A program made the translations under genes and the position numbers. Of a stretch of DNA of 32,312 nucleotides, positions 1-8,206 are shown piece after piece. The notes beneath the pieces were generated by a model. That model worked only from the letters and a program-made list of their open reading frames with translations. It was not told the origin of the DNA and did not search any database. How positions within the stretch are numbered: position 1 is the stretch's first letter; every line of letters begins with the position of its first letter. The stretch covers positions 1 to 32,312 of the forward strand of contig CAILTR010000090.1 of the NCBI GenBank assembly GCA_903837175.1, given 5' to 3'. The stretch is from an uncultured bacterium. GTDB taxonomy: Bacteria > Patescibacteriota > Minisyncoccia > Moranbacterales > GWC2-37-73.

Positions 1-201
1 AGCAGTCCACATGTTAGGGTTTGTCCTCCTCTTGATCAAAAATGAATGAATTAGTAATTCTACTTCATCATCCCTCTTCCTAAACAAATAAATTCGCACG
101 GTCCGATGCCATAAACCTTTGGCATGGCAAACACTGCGAAGTTCTTTTTCGCCGGTTAATTTCCCATTTTCATCAACAAGGTCGAGATATTCTTCAGACA
201 T
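1..201 (-). CDS. Nudix hydrolase (IDI/YfcD-like), 5' part only
   Basis: An open frame starts with ATG at 201 and runs off the left edge after 67 codons. The translation begins MSEEYLDLVDENGKLTGE and continues through CHAKGLWHRTVRIYLF to IKRRTNPNMWTA. This is the N-terminal layout of Nudix hydrolases related to isopentenyl-diphosphate isomerase and YfcD: a 'LDLVDENG' strand, a 'GLWHR' motif, and the stretch before the conserved 'SAAGH' segment. The Nudix box itself (GX5EX7REUXEEXGU) would lie beyond the window, so the catalytic residues cannot be checked. Members hydrolyse a nucleoside diphosphate linked to another group, or isomerise isopentenyl diphosphate; the substrate is unknown here. It lies downstream of pyrG on the same strand, separated by a 120-nt spacer of CATTTAA-like low-complexity words. 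Confidence 0.75.
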   Translation of the reverse strand, partial: MSEEYLDLVDENGKLTGEKELRSVCHAKGLWHRTVRIYLFRKRDDEVELLIHSFLIKRRTNPNMWTA

Positions 202-321
202 AAGGTCATTTTAACATAAAAGCATTCAAACATTTAATCATTCAAGCAAGCATCTAAGCATCCAAACAAAGACAACATTTACCACAACTAGAACAATTAG
301 AACTTAACTACTGGTTACTGA

Positions 322-1965
322 TTATTTTTTTTCACTTCGCTTCTTGGCGGCGCTGACAAAACCAAAGAATAAAGGATGGGCCCTGAGCGGCGTTGATTTA
401 AATTCGGGATGAAATTGCGAGGCGATAAAGAAAGGATGCTGAGAAGTTGGCAGTTCAATAATTTCCATCAATTTTCCATCCGGAGATTTACCAGCAAAAA
501 CCAGTCCAGCTGTTTCGATTTTTGAAATATAAGCAGGACTAACCTCCCAACGATGCCTGTGGCGCTCTGAAATTTCAGCTTGGCCATATAGACTCTTGGC
601 GATAGTTCCCTCTTCAAGTTTAGCTGGATAAGCTCCTAATCTCATCGTAGCTCCATAGTTTCCATCTGCTAAGTTCTTTTTCTGCTCTGGCATAATATCA
701 ATGACGGGGCTAGATGTCTGGCGATTAACTTCGGTGGTGTTAGCATCAGCCAGTCCCAAAACGTTGCGAGCATATTCAATCACGGCTAGTTGCATGCCAT
801 AGCAAATGCCTAAAAATGGAATTTTATTTTCTCGACAAAATTGGATCGCTTTGATTTTTCCTTCAATCCCGCGTCCACCAAAGCCACCTGGCACCAAAAC
901 TCCGTCATATTGCGAAAGCGAATCAAGTTTTTCTGGCTCTTTTTCAAAAAGTTCACTGTTAATCCAATCTATTTTGGTTTTCACTCCGGCTTGATAACCA
1001 GCATGCTTAATCGCTTCAATAACTGATAGATAAGCATCAGATAAAACAAAATCTCCCGTGCCAAAATATTTACCGACAATCCCAATCGTGACACTATCTT
1101 CAGTCATTTTAATTTTTTCGACTAAGTTTTTCCACTGCAAAAGGTCGGAAGTTCTAGTTTCTAAGCGTAACTTCTTTAAAATTAATTCAGATAGATTATC
1201 ACGTTCAAAATTAAGCAAAACTTCGTAAACATTATCGACGTCTGGGGCGCTAATGACGTATTCCTCGCCTACGTTGCAAAACATGGAGATTTTCTCTTTG
1301 CGTTTTTGGTCCATTGGGACTTCGCTCCGCGCAATAATAAAATCTGGTTGGACTCCGGCACCATTAACTGTTCGCACGGCATGTTGGGTTGGCTTGGTTT
1401 TCATCTCACCGATTTTATTCGGCATCGGAACGTAACTAACCATCACGGAAAGCACGTCATCAGGATTTTTAATTTTCATTAGCCGAATTGTTTCCAGGAA
1501 AAGGATATTTTCATATTCACCTACCGTTCCACCAATTTCAATCATAGTTATTTCGGACTTATCTTTTTCTGAAGCTTTTACGATTCGGTCAATTACTTCC
1601 AGGGGAATGTGCGGCACAACCTGAACGCATCTCCCGCCGTATTCCAAATTACGTTCACGATGAATAACTGACTCATAAACGCGACCAGTTGTCATGTAAT
1701 TTTCTCGAGACAGTTGCACGTCCATAAAGCGCTCATAATTTCCCATATCTTGGTCGGTTTCGTCTCCATCATCAAGGACAAAAACTTCCCCATGCTCGGT
1801 CGGATTCATGGTGCCAGCGTCCACATTAACATAAGGGTCAATTTTTAGAGCCGTTACTCTATAACCTCTCGCTTTCAGGATTGCCCCAATGGAAGAAGTC
1901 GTAATTCCCTTCCCAACTCCACTCATAACTCCCCCCATCACGAAAATGTATTTTCTGTTTTCCAT
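322..1965 (-). CDS. pyrG: CTP synthase
   Basis: Makes CTP from UTP, ATP and glutamine in the cytoplasm, the last step of de novo pyrimidine nucleotide synthesis. The 547-aa length is normal. The synthetase half carries the P-loop-like GGVMSGVGKGI (residues 11-21; the common form is GGVVSSLGKG) and the DPYVNVDAGTMNPTEHGEVFV segment with the conserved acidic and His residues. The class I glutamine amidotransferase half starts near residue 292. It has the oxyanion loop PGGFGGRG (359-366), nucleophile Cys388 in GICYG, and the His519/Glu521 pair in QFHPEF. The domain arrangement and all catalytic residues look intact. The start ATG is at 1965, directly upstream of MENRKYIFVMGG, the usual family N-terminus. 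The spacer towards rplI contains ATTCGCGAAT palindromes and the rplI terminator, so pyrG probably has its own promoter. Confidence 0.97.
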   Translation of the reverse strand: MENRKYIFVMGGVMSGVGKGITTSSIGAILKARGYRVTALKIDPYVNVDAGTMNPTEHGEVFVLDDGDETDQDMGNYERFMDVQLSRENYMTTGRVYESVIHRERNLEYGGRCVQVVPHIPLEVIDRIVKASEKDKSEITMIEIGGTVGEYENILFLETIRLMKIKNPDDVLSVMVSYVPMPNKIGEMKTKPTQHAVRTVNGAGVQPDFIIARSEVPMDQKRKEKISMFCNVGEEYVISAPDVDNVYEVLLNFERDNLSELILKKLRLETRTSDLLQWKNLVEKIKMTEDSVTIGIVGKYFGTGDFVLSDAYLSVIEAIKHAGYQAGVKTKIDWINSELFEKEPEKLDSLSQYDGVLVPGGFGGRGIEGKIKAIQFCRENKIPFLGICYGMQLAVIEYARNVLGLADANTTEVNRQTSSPVIDIMPEQKKNLADGNYGATMRLGAYPAKLEEGTIAKSLYGQAEISERHRHRWEVSPAYISKIETAGLVFAGKSPDGKLMEIIELPTSQHPFFIASQFHPEFKSTPLRAHPLFFGFVSAAKKRSEKK

Positions 1966-2058
1966 GCGAACATGAATCGCGAATCAACCCTAATTCACTC
2001 GCGAATATTCGCGAATATTAGTGAACAGATTCGTATTGATTAGTGATTTAAAATATAC

Positions 2059-2078
2059 AAAAAGTCGCTAAAAGCGAC
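2059..2078 (-). terminator. Rho-independent terminator of rplI
   Basis: Read on the minus strand, a GTCGCT/AGCGAC stem (6 bp, 3-nt loop, 2064-2078) is followed at once by five T residues. It lies about 100 nt after the rplI stop codon, with a GC-rich palindromic repeat in between. Confidence 0.7.
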
Positions 2079-2080
2079 CC

Positions 2081-2116
2081 CCTGCCCGCAACGCTTCACA
2101 TAGTGATGCGGGCGGG
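2081..2116. repeat. GC-rich palindromic repeat (REP-like), copy 1
   Basis: CCTGCCCGCA pairs with TGCGGGCGGG around a 16-nt loop, with one mismatch in ten pairs. A second, slightly diverged copy lies at 16765-16803 with the same outer arms and a similar loop (both contain GCTT and GATGC). GC-rich words of this kind stand out in an AT-rich spacer and look like dispersed intergenic palindromes. Function is unknown. Confidence 0.6.
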
Positions 2117-2176
2117 CTTGCTTGATATTGTTGAAAGATACTTCCCCTATAAACTAGTATATACCATTTAGAAAAC

Positions 2177-2608
2177 TTATTCAATTATGACGTTAATTTT
2201 AACGCTAAGGCCGTGTTCTAGATTTATTTTAACCTCATGCGACCCGAGTTCACGCAGGTGTCCGACTGCGATAGCTTTTTCAGGGACTTCTAGTTTTAAT
2301 TTTCTAATTTCGCTGGCGATATCTTTGGCGGTAATTGAACCAAAGAGTTTGCCATCCTTAGAACGAGCCTTAATAATAATTTCTTTTTTACTGAGCGCCT
2401 CAGCTAGTTTCTGAGTCTGAGCTCGTTGCTCTTTTAGGATGAGCTCCTTTTTTTCTGCTTCCTTTTGCGCGATGACGACTGCACCTGAAGTTGCAACGGC
2501 TGCTAATTTCTTAGCCAAGAGAAAATTACGAGCGTACCCATCCGGCACTTCTTTGATTTGACCTTTTTTCCCGATATTCTTAACGTCTTGTAATAAAATA
2601 ATTTTCAT
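2177..2608 (-). CDS. rplI: 50S ribosomal protein L9
   Basis: Large-subunit protein that binds 23S rRNA near the L1 stalk. The 143-aa length is slightly below the usual 147-150. The N-terminal domain (1-50) carries the family signature [13 protein letters not shown] at 24-36. A central helix (about 45-75) rich in Lys, Glu and Ala connects to the C-terminal domain, which contains [10 protein letters not shown]. The start is ATG at 2608 before [12 protein letters not shown], the typical start of the family. Some CPR lineages are reported to lack L9, so its presence carries weak taxonomic information. It has its own downstream terminator. The spacer upstream holds repeated CATTTAA words and no clear promoter. 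Confidence 0.96.
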   Translation of the reverse strand: MKIILLQDVKNIGKKGQIKEVPDGYARNFLLAKKLAAVATSGAVVIAQKEAEKKELILKEQRAQTQKLAEALSKKEIIIKARSKDGKLFGSITAKDIASEIRKLKLEVPEKAIAVGHLRELGSHEVKINLEHGLSVKINVIIE

Positions 2609-2695
2609 AAAAGCATTTAATCATTTAAACATTTAATCATTTAGGCATACTAACTTTATAACTTTATAACTTCTCTCACTATATCGCAGTCGCTT

Positions 2696-3427
2696 TTAAT
2701 TATCAAGCGGTGTAGTTTTTGTTGCGCTTTTTGGTTTAGACTTTTCTTTTTTCTTTTTTTTGTTAATAAACATGAAAAGCGACAAGGCCTGCATAGCAAG
2801 GACGCGCATAGTTTCAAGGTCGTCGTTGTTCCGTTGGGCACCCTTCTTTCTTAAAATAATACAAGAGTAAATATCGTCAATAGTTTTGGGTGAAGGTACG
2901 ACAATTAGTTGTTCATCTTCAACGATGCTTAATTTACTAGTGCATCTTTTTTGCGAAAAATTTAGCACAAGTTCATCTCTACTTTTAATCTCTTTTAAAA
3001 TTTCCCCCGAAAGCAGATTAACAAAGCGAATTTCAAATTCGTCAGACTTGCCGAATAGTTGAATCGCCTCCATGATTGAGTTATAAAAAGCCCGTTGTTT
3101 TTTAGCAGTAAGTCTTGAGGTGCTAGGAAATTCAAGCGCGATGTTCATAATAATATCAAGCTTTCGATTCATTTCGCCAATATAGGAATAGGAATGAGTT
3201 AAGTCTCGGTTAGTTCTGCTGATTTGGCCAATCATTTTAATTTTTTCTGCTTCATCTTTTTTTAAACGCCTTTCTAGTACCGTAAACAAAGCAAAGCCAA
3301 GAATTCCCATCCCTAAAATAGTGTATTCTTGAGTTTGAATAATACTAAGGCCTAAAATGCCTTTTGAGATAAAGGATGGGATAAAAACGATCAGGGTAAA
3401 AATAATAAAATAAATCCAATACATCAT
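2696..3427 (-). CDS. Membrane-anchored coiled-coil protein of unknown function
   Basis: I do not recognise a named family. The 243-aa protein has two hydrophobic segments (about 3-20 and 35-52) and a charged helical linker (53-90, ERRLKKDEAEKIK) that may form a short coiled coil. A soluble region (about 85-215) with alternating strands and helices vaguely resembles a degenerate GAF domain. The very basic tail (KKKKKEKSKPKSATK) looks disordered. The likely topology is two N-terminal membrane spans with a cytoplasmic C-terminal domain, as in sensor-like proteins, but no kinase or output domain is present. The galU terminator lies just upstream, so the gene needs its own promoter. A TTGACT -35-like box is present at 3478-3483, but the -10 is poor. 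Confidence 0.75.
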   Translation of the reverse strand: MMYWIYFIIFTLIVFIPSFISKGILGLSIIQTQEYTILGMGILGFALFTVLERRLKKDEAEKIKMIGQISRTNRDLTHSYSYIGEMNRKLDIIMNIALEFPSTSRLTAKKQRAFYNSIMEAIQLFGKSDEFEIRFVNLLSGEILKEIKSRDELVLNFSQKRCTSKLSIVEDEQLIVVPSPKTIDDIYSCIILRKKGAQRNNDDLETMRVLAMQALSLFMFINKKKKKEKSKPKSATKTTPLDN

Positions 3428-3499
3428 CGCAGTTTGCTAGTTATTTGATTGGTTATTTTCTCATAGATAAGCTCAAAAGTCAATGTTTGAGGTATTTTT

Positions 3500-3527
3500 A
3501 AAAGCCCCGTCTTGCGACAGGGCTTTT
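3500..3527 (-). terminator. Rho-independent terminator of galU
   Basis: On the minus strand AAAAGCCCTGTC and GACGGGGCTTTT form a nearly perfect 12-bp stem with a 4-nt loop. The T-rich end of the stem supplies the U tract. It starts 3 nt after the galU stop codon. Confidence 0.85.
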
Positions 3528-3530
3528 AGA

Positions 3531-4400
3531 TTATTTTTTGCAGTAAAGATGATTAATATATTCGTCTAAGTCTTTTCTGAGGTCTTCTCGATCGAAAGCA
3601 TACGCTAAAATAGCTTTGAGATAGTTCAGTGGGTCGCCGGTTGTGAGCCATTGCCCGTCAGTGAGCTGCTTAACTTCGACAATTCCGCCCTTGTCTACGT
3701 AAGTTTTAAAAGCATCAGTCATCCAAAGCTCGTTGCCTTTTCCAAGTGGAGTGTTTTTTAAAATATCTACAATCTCTTGATTGACAATCATTCTGCCGAA
3801 AACCGCTAATCTCGAAGGCGCTTCTTCAATGGAAGGTTTCTCGATAATATCCTCCATTATATTTGTGCCTTCCTTTATTTTAACTACGCCATAGCGACTA
3901 ACAACTTCCAGCGGGACCTCTTGAACTGAAATCATCGCATTGCCATTTTTATCAAAATCTTCCAGCATTTGTTTTGTAAAAGAAACTTTTGATTTGACAA
4001 GGTCATCACCGTAAACAAAAACGAAAGGCTCGTTGAGGACGAGGCTGGCCGCTGAAAGTACCGGCGTTCCATTACCATAAGGGCCTTTTTGTCTAACGTG
4101 AATAAAATTGGCCATCTCAGCGATACCTTCAATCATATCCGCAAACTTTCCTTTCCCATTTTTTCGCAGGTCATCTTCTAGGGCGGTGCTGTGATCAAAA
4201 TGATCTTCAAGGGGTTTTTTATCCCAACGAGTTACAAAAATAATATCTTTAATTCCAGCCTCAACTAATTCCTCTACCACTAGCTGAATGATTGGCTTAT
4301 CTACAATCGGAAGCATCTCTTTTGGCATTGATTTAGTAGCTGGCAAAAGCCTCGTGCCCGAACCTGCAACTGCAATAACTGCCTTGGTGATTTTAGCCAT
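3531..4400 (-). CDS. galU: UTP-glucose-1-phosphate uridylyltransferase
   Basis: Makes UDP-glucose from UTP and glucose-1-phosphate, a precursor for surface glycans. The 289-aa length matches bacterial GalU. The nucleotidyltransferase signature AGSGTRLLPATKSMPKEMLP lies near residues 12-31, followed by VDKPIIQ. Further GalU landmarks are the VYGDDLV metal-binding segment, the RYGVVKI block and the ENGNELWMTDA-like block seen here as KGNELWMTDA. These distinguish it from the thymidylyltransferase encoded next upstream. The start ATG at 4400 gives the standard N-terminus MAKITKAVIAVAG. The 185-nt spacer upstream contains a long imperfect inverted repeat (4460-4558). A terminator follows directly. 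Confidence 0.95.
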   Translation of the reverse strand: MAKITKAVIAVAGSGTRLLPATKSMPKEMLPIVDKPIIQLVVEELVEAGIKDIIFVTRWDKKPLEDHFDHSTALEDDLRKNGKGKFADMIEGIAEMANFIHVRQKGPYGNGTPVLSAASLVLNEPFVFVYGDDLVKSKVSFTKQMLEDFDKNGNAMISVQEVPLEVVSRYGVVKIKEGTNIMEDIIEKPSIEEAPSRLAVFGRMIVNQEIVDILKNTPLGKGNELWMTDAFKTYVDKGGIVEVKQLTDGQWLTTGDPLNYLKAILAYAFDREDLRKDLDEYINHLYCKK

Positions 4401-4459
4401 ATTATTGGAATAATGTTATTAATTTAAATTTATTTTCTTTGAAGTTTAAAATTTCATTC

Positions 4460-4558
4460 GTATACATTTTTATTTTTATCCCAGTGAAAGTGTTTCTTAT
4501 TTTTTTGATAAATTACGCCAAGGTAAACCACTTTCAAGCGAAAAAATAAAAAGTATAC
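4460..4558. repeat. Long imperfect inverted repeat between rfbA and galU
   Basis: The left arm (4460-4492) begins GTATAC, is followed by a T-rich stretch and ends in TGAAAGTG. The right arm (4529-4558) mirrors it, ending in GTATAC. The loop is about 36 nt. Both ends carry a TATAC word facing outward, so the structure could be a hairpin in the galU leader, a MITE-like insertion or an operator. No clear target-site duplication flanks it. Confidence 0.5.
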
Positions 4559-4586
4559 TCACTCAATTTTAAACAACAGAAAAAGA

Positions 4587-5384
4587 TTATTTTAATTTCT
4601 TCTTGCTTAAAACTTTTAATTCCTCACTAAACTCAGTGATTGCCTCATCAATAACAGGATGGAAATTTCTGGTGATGCCTTTTTCTTTGACAATCCGACT
4701 AGCTTCTAAAAGTGAATCCGGCGTTCCAGCGTCGAGCCATTCCCCTTCAAAAATGGTTACTTCCAATTTTTTCTTTTTAAGGTAAGCCTTATTAACTTCC
4801 GTAATTTCAACTTCACCTCGTTCAGAAGGTTTAATATTTTTTGCAATTTCGATGCAATCGTTATCAAAAAGATAAAGCCCAGTTACAGCGTAATCGCTAA
4901 TCCACTCGTTCGGTTTTTCGACAATTTCTATGGCGCGCTGATTCTTGTTAAACTTAACGACTCCGAAACGCTCTGGATCAGAAACTTTTTTAGCAAAGAC
5001 ATGCCCACCACTTCGGAATTCCTTGATTTGTTTAGAAAAATCATCTTCAAAAATATTATCACCCAAAATCAGCGCCACATTATCATCGCCAATGTGATTT
5101 TCCCCAAGAGTCAGGGCTTCAGCTAGTCCACGCGGGATGGACTGAACCTCAAAAGTAATATGGATCCCATATTTTTTAAAAAGCGAACCAAGCAGATTTA
5201 GAAACTGACCAGAATGTTCTGGCGCGACGATGATTAAAATATTTTTAATCCCAGCTTTGATTAGGGTATTTAATGGATAAAAAATCATCTGACGGTCGTA
5301 GACTGGCAAAAGTTGTTTGCTGGTCGTGGCGGTCATTGGAAAAAGCCGCGTGGCAGTTCCGCCCGCTAAAATAATACCTTTCAT
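4587..5384 (-). CDS. rfbA: Glucose-1-phosphate thymidylyltransferase
   Basis: First step of dTDP-L-rhamnose synthesis: dTTP plus glucose-1-phosphate gives dTDP-glucose. The protein begins MKGIILAGGTATRLFP, the normal family start. It then has TSKQLLPVYDRQMIFYPL, the metal-binding LILGDNIFEDD segment, VEKPNEWISDYAVTGLYLFD, and the WLDAGTPDSLLEA block. At about 265 aa it is a little shorter than enterobacterial RmlA (about 290), mainly at the C-terminus. The frame is open further upstream: ATG at 5420 would add MGEETIKPKKRK, and TTG at 5447 a further 9 residues. No start has a convincing Shine-Dalgarno sequence, so I chose the ATG that matches the family. rfbB, rfbC and rfbD lie further right on the same strand, which supports the thymidylyl specificity. 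Confidence 0.9.
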   Translation of the reverse strand: MKGIILAGGTATRLFPMTATTSKQLLPVYDRQMIFYPLNTLIKAGIKNILIIVAPEHSGQFLNLLGSLFKKYGIHITFEVQSIPRGLAEALTLGENHIGDDNVALILGDNIFEDDFSKQIKEFRSGGHVFAKKVSDPERFGVVKFNKNQRAIEIVEKPNEWISDYAVTGLYLFDNDCIEIAKNIKPSERGEVEITEVNKAYLKKKKLEVTIFEGEWLDAGTPDSLLEASRIVKEKGITRNFHPVIDEAITEFSEELKVLSKKKLK

Positions 5385-5525
5385 TTTGCGTTTTTTTGGT
5401 TTGATTGTTTCTTCCCCCATAATTATTTTGTAAATTACAAAAGACAAATTTCAAATTCCAAATTTGGAAAATTGATTTTTTTTGTTTGTAATTTGTTTGG
5501 AATTTGTTAATTTAAATTTGTAATT

Positions 5526-6773
5526 TTAAACAGTTGGATAAATCGGATATTTCTTGCAAAAAGCCACGACTTCTTTTCTGATTTGGGCTAGCACTTTTTT
5601 GTCTGCATGCGCCAGGATAATTTCTTCAATCCAACCAGCAATTAGCTTAATCTCTTTTTCTTTCATCCCGCGACTCGTGACAGCTTGCACGCCAATTCGA
5701 ATGCCACTTGGGTCCATCGGAGAGCGAGGATCATCTGGAATCATATTTTTATTGACTGTGATTCCCGCTTCGTCCAGGGCATGCTCAGCTTTTTTGCCAG
5801 TTACGCCTTTGCTCCCCATTACATCCACTAACACCATATGATAGTCAGTTCCGCCAAACTTGATTTCAAAGCCTCTTTTTCGAAGTTCTGTTTCCAAAAC
5901 TTTAGCATTTTTAATAACTTGCTTAGCGTAGGTTTTAAAGGCGGGTTTTAGGGCCTCACCAAATGCCACGGCCTTGGCGGCAATGTTGTTCATGTGTGGT
6001 CCGCCTTGGAAACCAGGAAAAGCTGATTTGTCAATCGCTTTAGCAAACTGAGCTTTGCACATAATCATTCCCCCGCGCGGTCCGCGCAAAGTTTTATGGG
6101 TCGTCGTCGTTACAATATCAAAATACGGCACGGGATTTTCAATCACGCCTCCCGCGATGAGTCCAGCGATATGGGCAATGTCAAACATCGAAATTGCTCC
6201 AACCTTCTTGGCAATTGCTTGAAATTTCTTGTAATCAATTTTTCTCGTATAGGCAGAAAAACCAGCCAGAATCAATTTTGGCTGATGTTGGAGCGCCAAT
6301 TTCTCCAATTGTTCGTAGTCAATTTCTCCAGCCTGATTTGTCTTATAGCCAACAAAATTATATATCTGAGCTGAAAGTGTCAAAGGATGACCATGAGTCA
6401 AATGTCCCCCATGCGAAAGATCCATGCCCAGCACGGTGTCGCCCGGTTTCAAAACTGCATTGTAAGCAATCATATTAGCCGGTGCGCCAGAGTGCGGCTG
6501 CACATTGACATGCTCGGCGCCGAAAATTTTCTTGGCGCGCTCAATGGCCAGAGATTCAATTTGATCAGTGAATTCCTGCCCGCCATAGTATCGCTTGCCA
6601 GGATAGCCCTCAGAATATTTGTTCGTAAAAACAGAGCCCAACGCTTCAAGCACCGCCTTGGAAACATAGTTCTCGCTCGCAATCAGCTCCATGCCTTCCT
6701 GCTGGCGTTTGATTTCACCAGTAATGGCTGAGTATATTTGCTTGTCTTGTTTTTTTAGATTATCGAATGACAT
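5526..6773 (-). CDS. glyA: Serine hydroxymethyltransferase
   Basis: Pyridoxal-phosphate enzyme that interconverts serine and glycine and loads one-carbon units onto tetrahydrofolate. The 415-aa length is normal. The PLP lysine is Lys227 in [14 protein letters not shown]. Other landmarks are [15 protein letters not shown] near residue 33, [15 protein letters not shown] (51-65), PHSGAPAN (93-100), and [13 protein letters not shown] around 197-209. All motifs look intact. The start ATG at 6773 gives [14 protein letters not shown], close to the usual beginning. The spacers on both sides consist of low-complexity AATTTCAAA-like words. It sits between rfbD and rfbA but has no evident link to rhamnose synthesis; it may simply share the transcript. 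Confidence 0.97.
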   Translation of the reverse strand: MSFDNLKKQDKQIYSAITGEIKRQQEGMELIASENYVSKAVLEALGSVFTNKYSEGYPGKRYYGGQEFTDQIESLAIERAKKIFGAEHVNVQPHSGAPANMIAYNAVLKPGDTVLGMDLSHGGHLTHGHPLTLSAQIYNFVGYKTNQAGEIDYEQLEKLALQHQPKLILAGFSAYTRKIDYKKFQAIAKKVGAISMFDIAHIAGLIAGGVIENPVPYFDIVTTTTHKTLRGPRGGMIMCKAQFAKAIDKSAFPGFQGGPHMNNIAAKAVAFGEALKPAFKTYAKQVIKNAKVLETELRKRGFEIKFGGTDYHMVLVDVMGSKGVTGKKAEHALDEAGITVNKNMIPDDPRSPMDPSGIRIGVQAVTSRGMKEKEIKLIAGWIEEIILAHADKKVLAQIRKEVVAFCKKYPIYPTV

Positions 6774-6886
6774 AAGGTAATTTTGAATTTTGAATTTCGA
6801 ATTTTGAAAGAATTTCTAATGTTTTAATGTTTCAAACATTCGGTAATTCCGACTTGATTCGAAATTCAAAATTCTTGCTTCGAAAT

Positions 6887-7816
6887 TTATTTGTTCTTTA
6901 AGTATTCTCTCAGTGCCAGTTTGTAACTTCGCATTGGGTTGAGCCTGGTGTTAATGAGCGTCGAAACATAAGGTCGTTGAGCTGGACGGGGAAATTCGTC
7001 GCTGGAAACTGGAATGACTTTAGTTTTAAGCTTTGCTATCCGATATAATTCTACAACTGCTTGGTGCCATGTGCAAGCGCCTTCATTGGCAACATGATAA
7101 ATTCCGAAAGGTTTTCCCGCTTCAATAATTTCTTTGGTTTTCTTGGCCAAATCTGGGGCATATGTAAAGCAGCTTGTTTCTTCATCAACCACGTTGACCT
7201 CAGTATTTTTTTTGCCTACTGCCAACATCACGTCAAAGAAACTTTTCTTGGCCGTCTTTGCTTTAGCTGGTTTTCCGAAGAGTTTTGAAAGACGGATAAT
7301 ATAATATTTTTCGCCAAATTTTTGCACCGCAATTTCTCCCATTAATTTACTCTTGCCATATTTTTGAACTGGTTCAGGAATGGCATCCTCATCAAAACCA
7401 AGCTGCGGGACAAATCCTTCGTGCAAACTACAAGAGTTGCATGATCCTCCGCAACCAGCTGGTTCGGGAAGTTCGGGCATGCCAGAAAAAACGTAGTCCG
7501 TGGAATAATGCACTAAAGTTGCATCTAATTTTTTAGCTAGCTTAGCTAAATACCCCGGCGCTTTGCCGTTAAGCTTCTTGGCTTTTTCAAATTCAGCTTT
7601 GTCTTTCTCGCACAAATCAACTGCGTTATAGCCAGTGGCGTTGATAATAATGCTCGGAGTAAGTTTACTAATTTTTTCTTTGACCTGGTTTTCATCCGTA
7701 ACGTCGATGTTATCAAAATCCCAAGCCGTTACCTTATAATCCCTATCACTTTTAAAAAGCGAAACTAATTCTTGTCCCAACATTCCCCTAGCCCCAATTA
7801 TTAAAACTTTTTGCAT
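6887..7816 (-). CDS. rfbD: dTDP-4-dehydrorhamnose reductase with a CX3CX2C insertion
   Basis: Last step of dTDP-L-rhamnose synthesis: NAD(P)H-dependent reduction of dTDP-4-keto-L-rhamnose. It is an SDR-type Rossmann protein with GARGMLGQ at 8-15, HYSTDYVF at 103-110 and the catalytic YGKSK (Tyr153, Lys157). The 309-aa length is slightly above the usual 285-300. The extra length is a loop (about 112-145) between the STDYVF strand and the catalytic Tyr. It contains Cys122, Cys126 and Cys129 in the pattern CGGSCNSC, followed by LHEG. Ordinary RmlD proteins have a short 'DG...PYTEDD' stretch there. The three cysteines could bind a metal or form a disulfide; neither is known. Assignment as RfbD rests on the fold, on the motifs and on rfbA, rfbB and rfbC nearby. 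Confidence 0.88.
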   Translation of the reverse strand: MQKVLIIGARGMLGQELVSLFKSDRDYKVTAWDFDNIDVTDENQVKEKISKLTPSIIINATGYNAVDLCEKDKAEFEKAKKLNGKAPGYLAKLAKKLDATLVHYSTDYVFSGMPELPEPAGCGGSCNSCSLHEGFVPQLGFDEDAIPEPVQKYGKSKLMGEIAVQKFGEKYYIIRLSKLFGKPAKAKTAKKSFFDVMLAVGKKNTEVNVVDEETSCFTYAPDLAKKTKEIIEAGKPFGIYHVANEGACTWHQAVVELYRIAKLKTKVIPVSSDEFPRPAQRPYVSTLINTRLNPMRSYKLALREYLKNK

Positions 7817-7855
7817 AAAAATATATAAATAAATTTTTTAATCTTTTATAAGCCA

Positions 7856-7970
7856 TGTCATGCTGAACTTGCCTGTCCGCCTTGGGAGGGTTTCAGCATC
7901 TCTATTACATTAAACGTTATAAAATAAAGAAAGTAGATTCTGAATCCGCCAGCTGGCGGACAGAATGACA
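7856..7970. repeat. Dispersed intergenic repeat with TGTCAT/ATGACA ends
   Basis: Bounded by TGTCAT at 7856-7861 and ATGACA at 7965-7970. It contains two hairpins: ATGCTGAA pairs with TTCAGCAT in the left half, and ATTCTG pairs with CAGAAT around the perfect palindrome CCGCCAGCTGGCGG in the right half. A half copy of the right side lies inverted at 16836-16866, and a related element with the same ends is at 20017-20136. Confidence 0.65.
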
Positions 7971-8030
7971 ACCTTGATTTATCTGTTCAAGTTCCTATAT
8001 TGTTGCAAAAAATGCGCATCTTGTCCACTA

Positions 8031-8065
8031 GAAAGAAAAAGTGGCAGTATCTAATAGATACTGCC
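8031..8065 (-). terminator. Rho-independent terminator behind the small-ORF pair
   Basis: GGCAGTATCT pairs perfectly with AGATACTGCC (10 bp, 3-nt loop, 8043-8065). On the minus strand it is followed by AC and then TTTTTCTTTC. It lies 20 nt after the stop of the 34-codon ORF, so the small ORFs have their own transcript end. Confidence 0.8.
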
Positions 8066-8085
8066 TTAAAGGGTTGCGAGTGTAA

Positions 8086-8190
8086 TCACAAGCTTTCGAT
8101 ATTAGTCCAAGCCCTCCAAACTTTTTTAAGACAAAAAAGACAAAAACCAACAAAGGAACTTATTCCTAAAATAACCAGGAATATTTTCAT
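8086..8190 (-). CDS. Putative 34-aa single-span membrane micropeptide
   Basis: A short frame starts with ATG at 8190 and ends with TGA. Residues 3-21 (IFLVILGISSFVGFCLFCL) form one hydrophobic segment, followed by the positively charged KKVWRAW, so the predicted orientation is N-out/C-in. It starts 16 nt after the stop of the upstream 48-codon ORF and is followed by a strong terminator. Its Shine-Dalgarno is weak (GGA about 18 nt upstream), so translation may depend on the upstream ORF. At this length an ORF can arise by chance. The support is its position between an SD-led ORF and a terminator, and its membrane-segment pattern. I recognise no family. Confidence 0.45.
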   Translation of the reverse strand: MKIFLVILGISSFVGFCLFCLKKVWRAWTNIESL

Positions 8191-8206
8191 GTGTTTAAGA
8201 TTTTAT

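Noticed and set aside
202-321. Repeated CATTTAA/CATCCAA words resembling a small repeat array
   Set aside because: The units are irregular and there are no constant spacers, so this is low-complexity spacer DNA, not CRISPR.
1980-2030. ATTCGCGAAT palindromes upstream of pyrG as an operator
   Set aside because: Similar TTCGCGAAT/CGAATCTACG words occur in other spacers here, so a specific regulatory role for pyrG cannot be supported.
5448-5525. AATTTG-type repeats between glyA and rfbA
   Set aside because: Imperfect and very short units without regular period; no evidence for an array or regulatory site.
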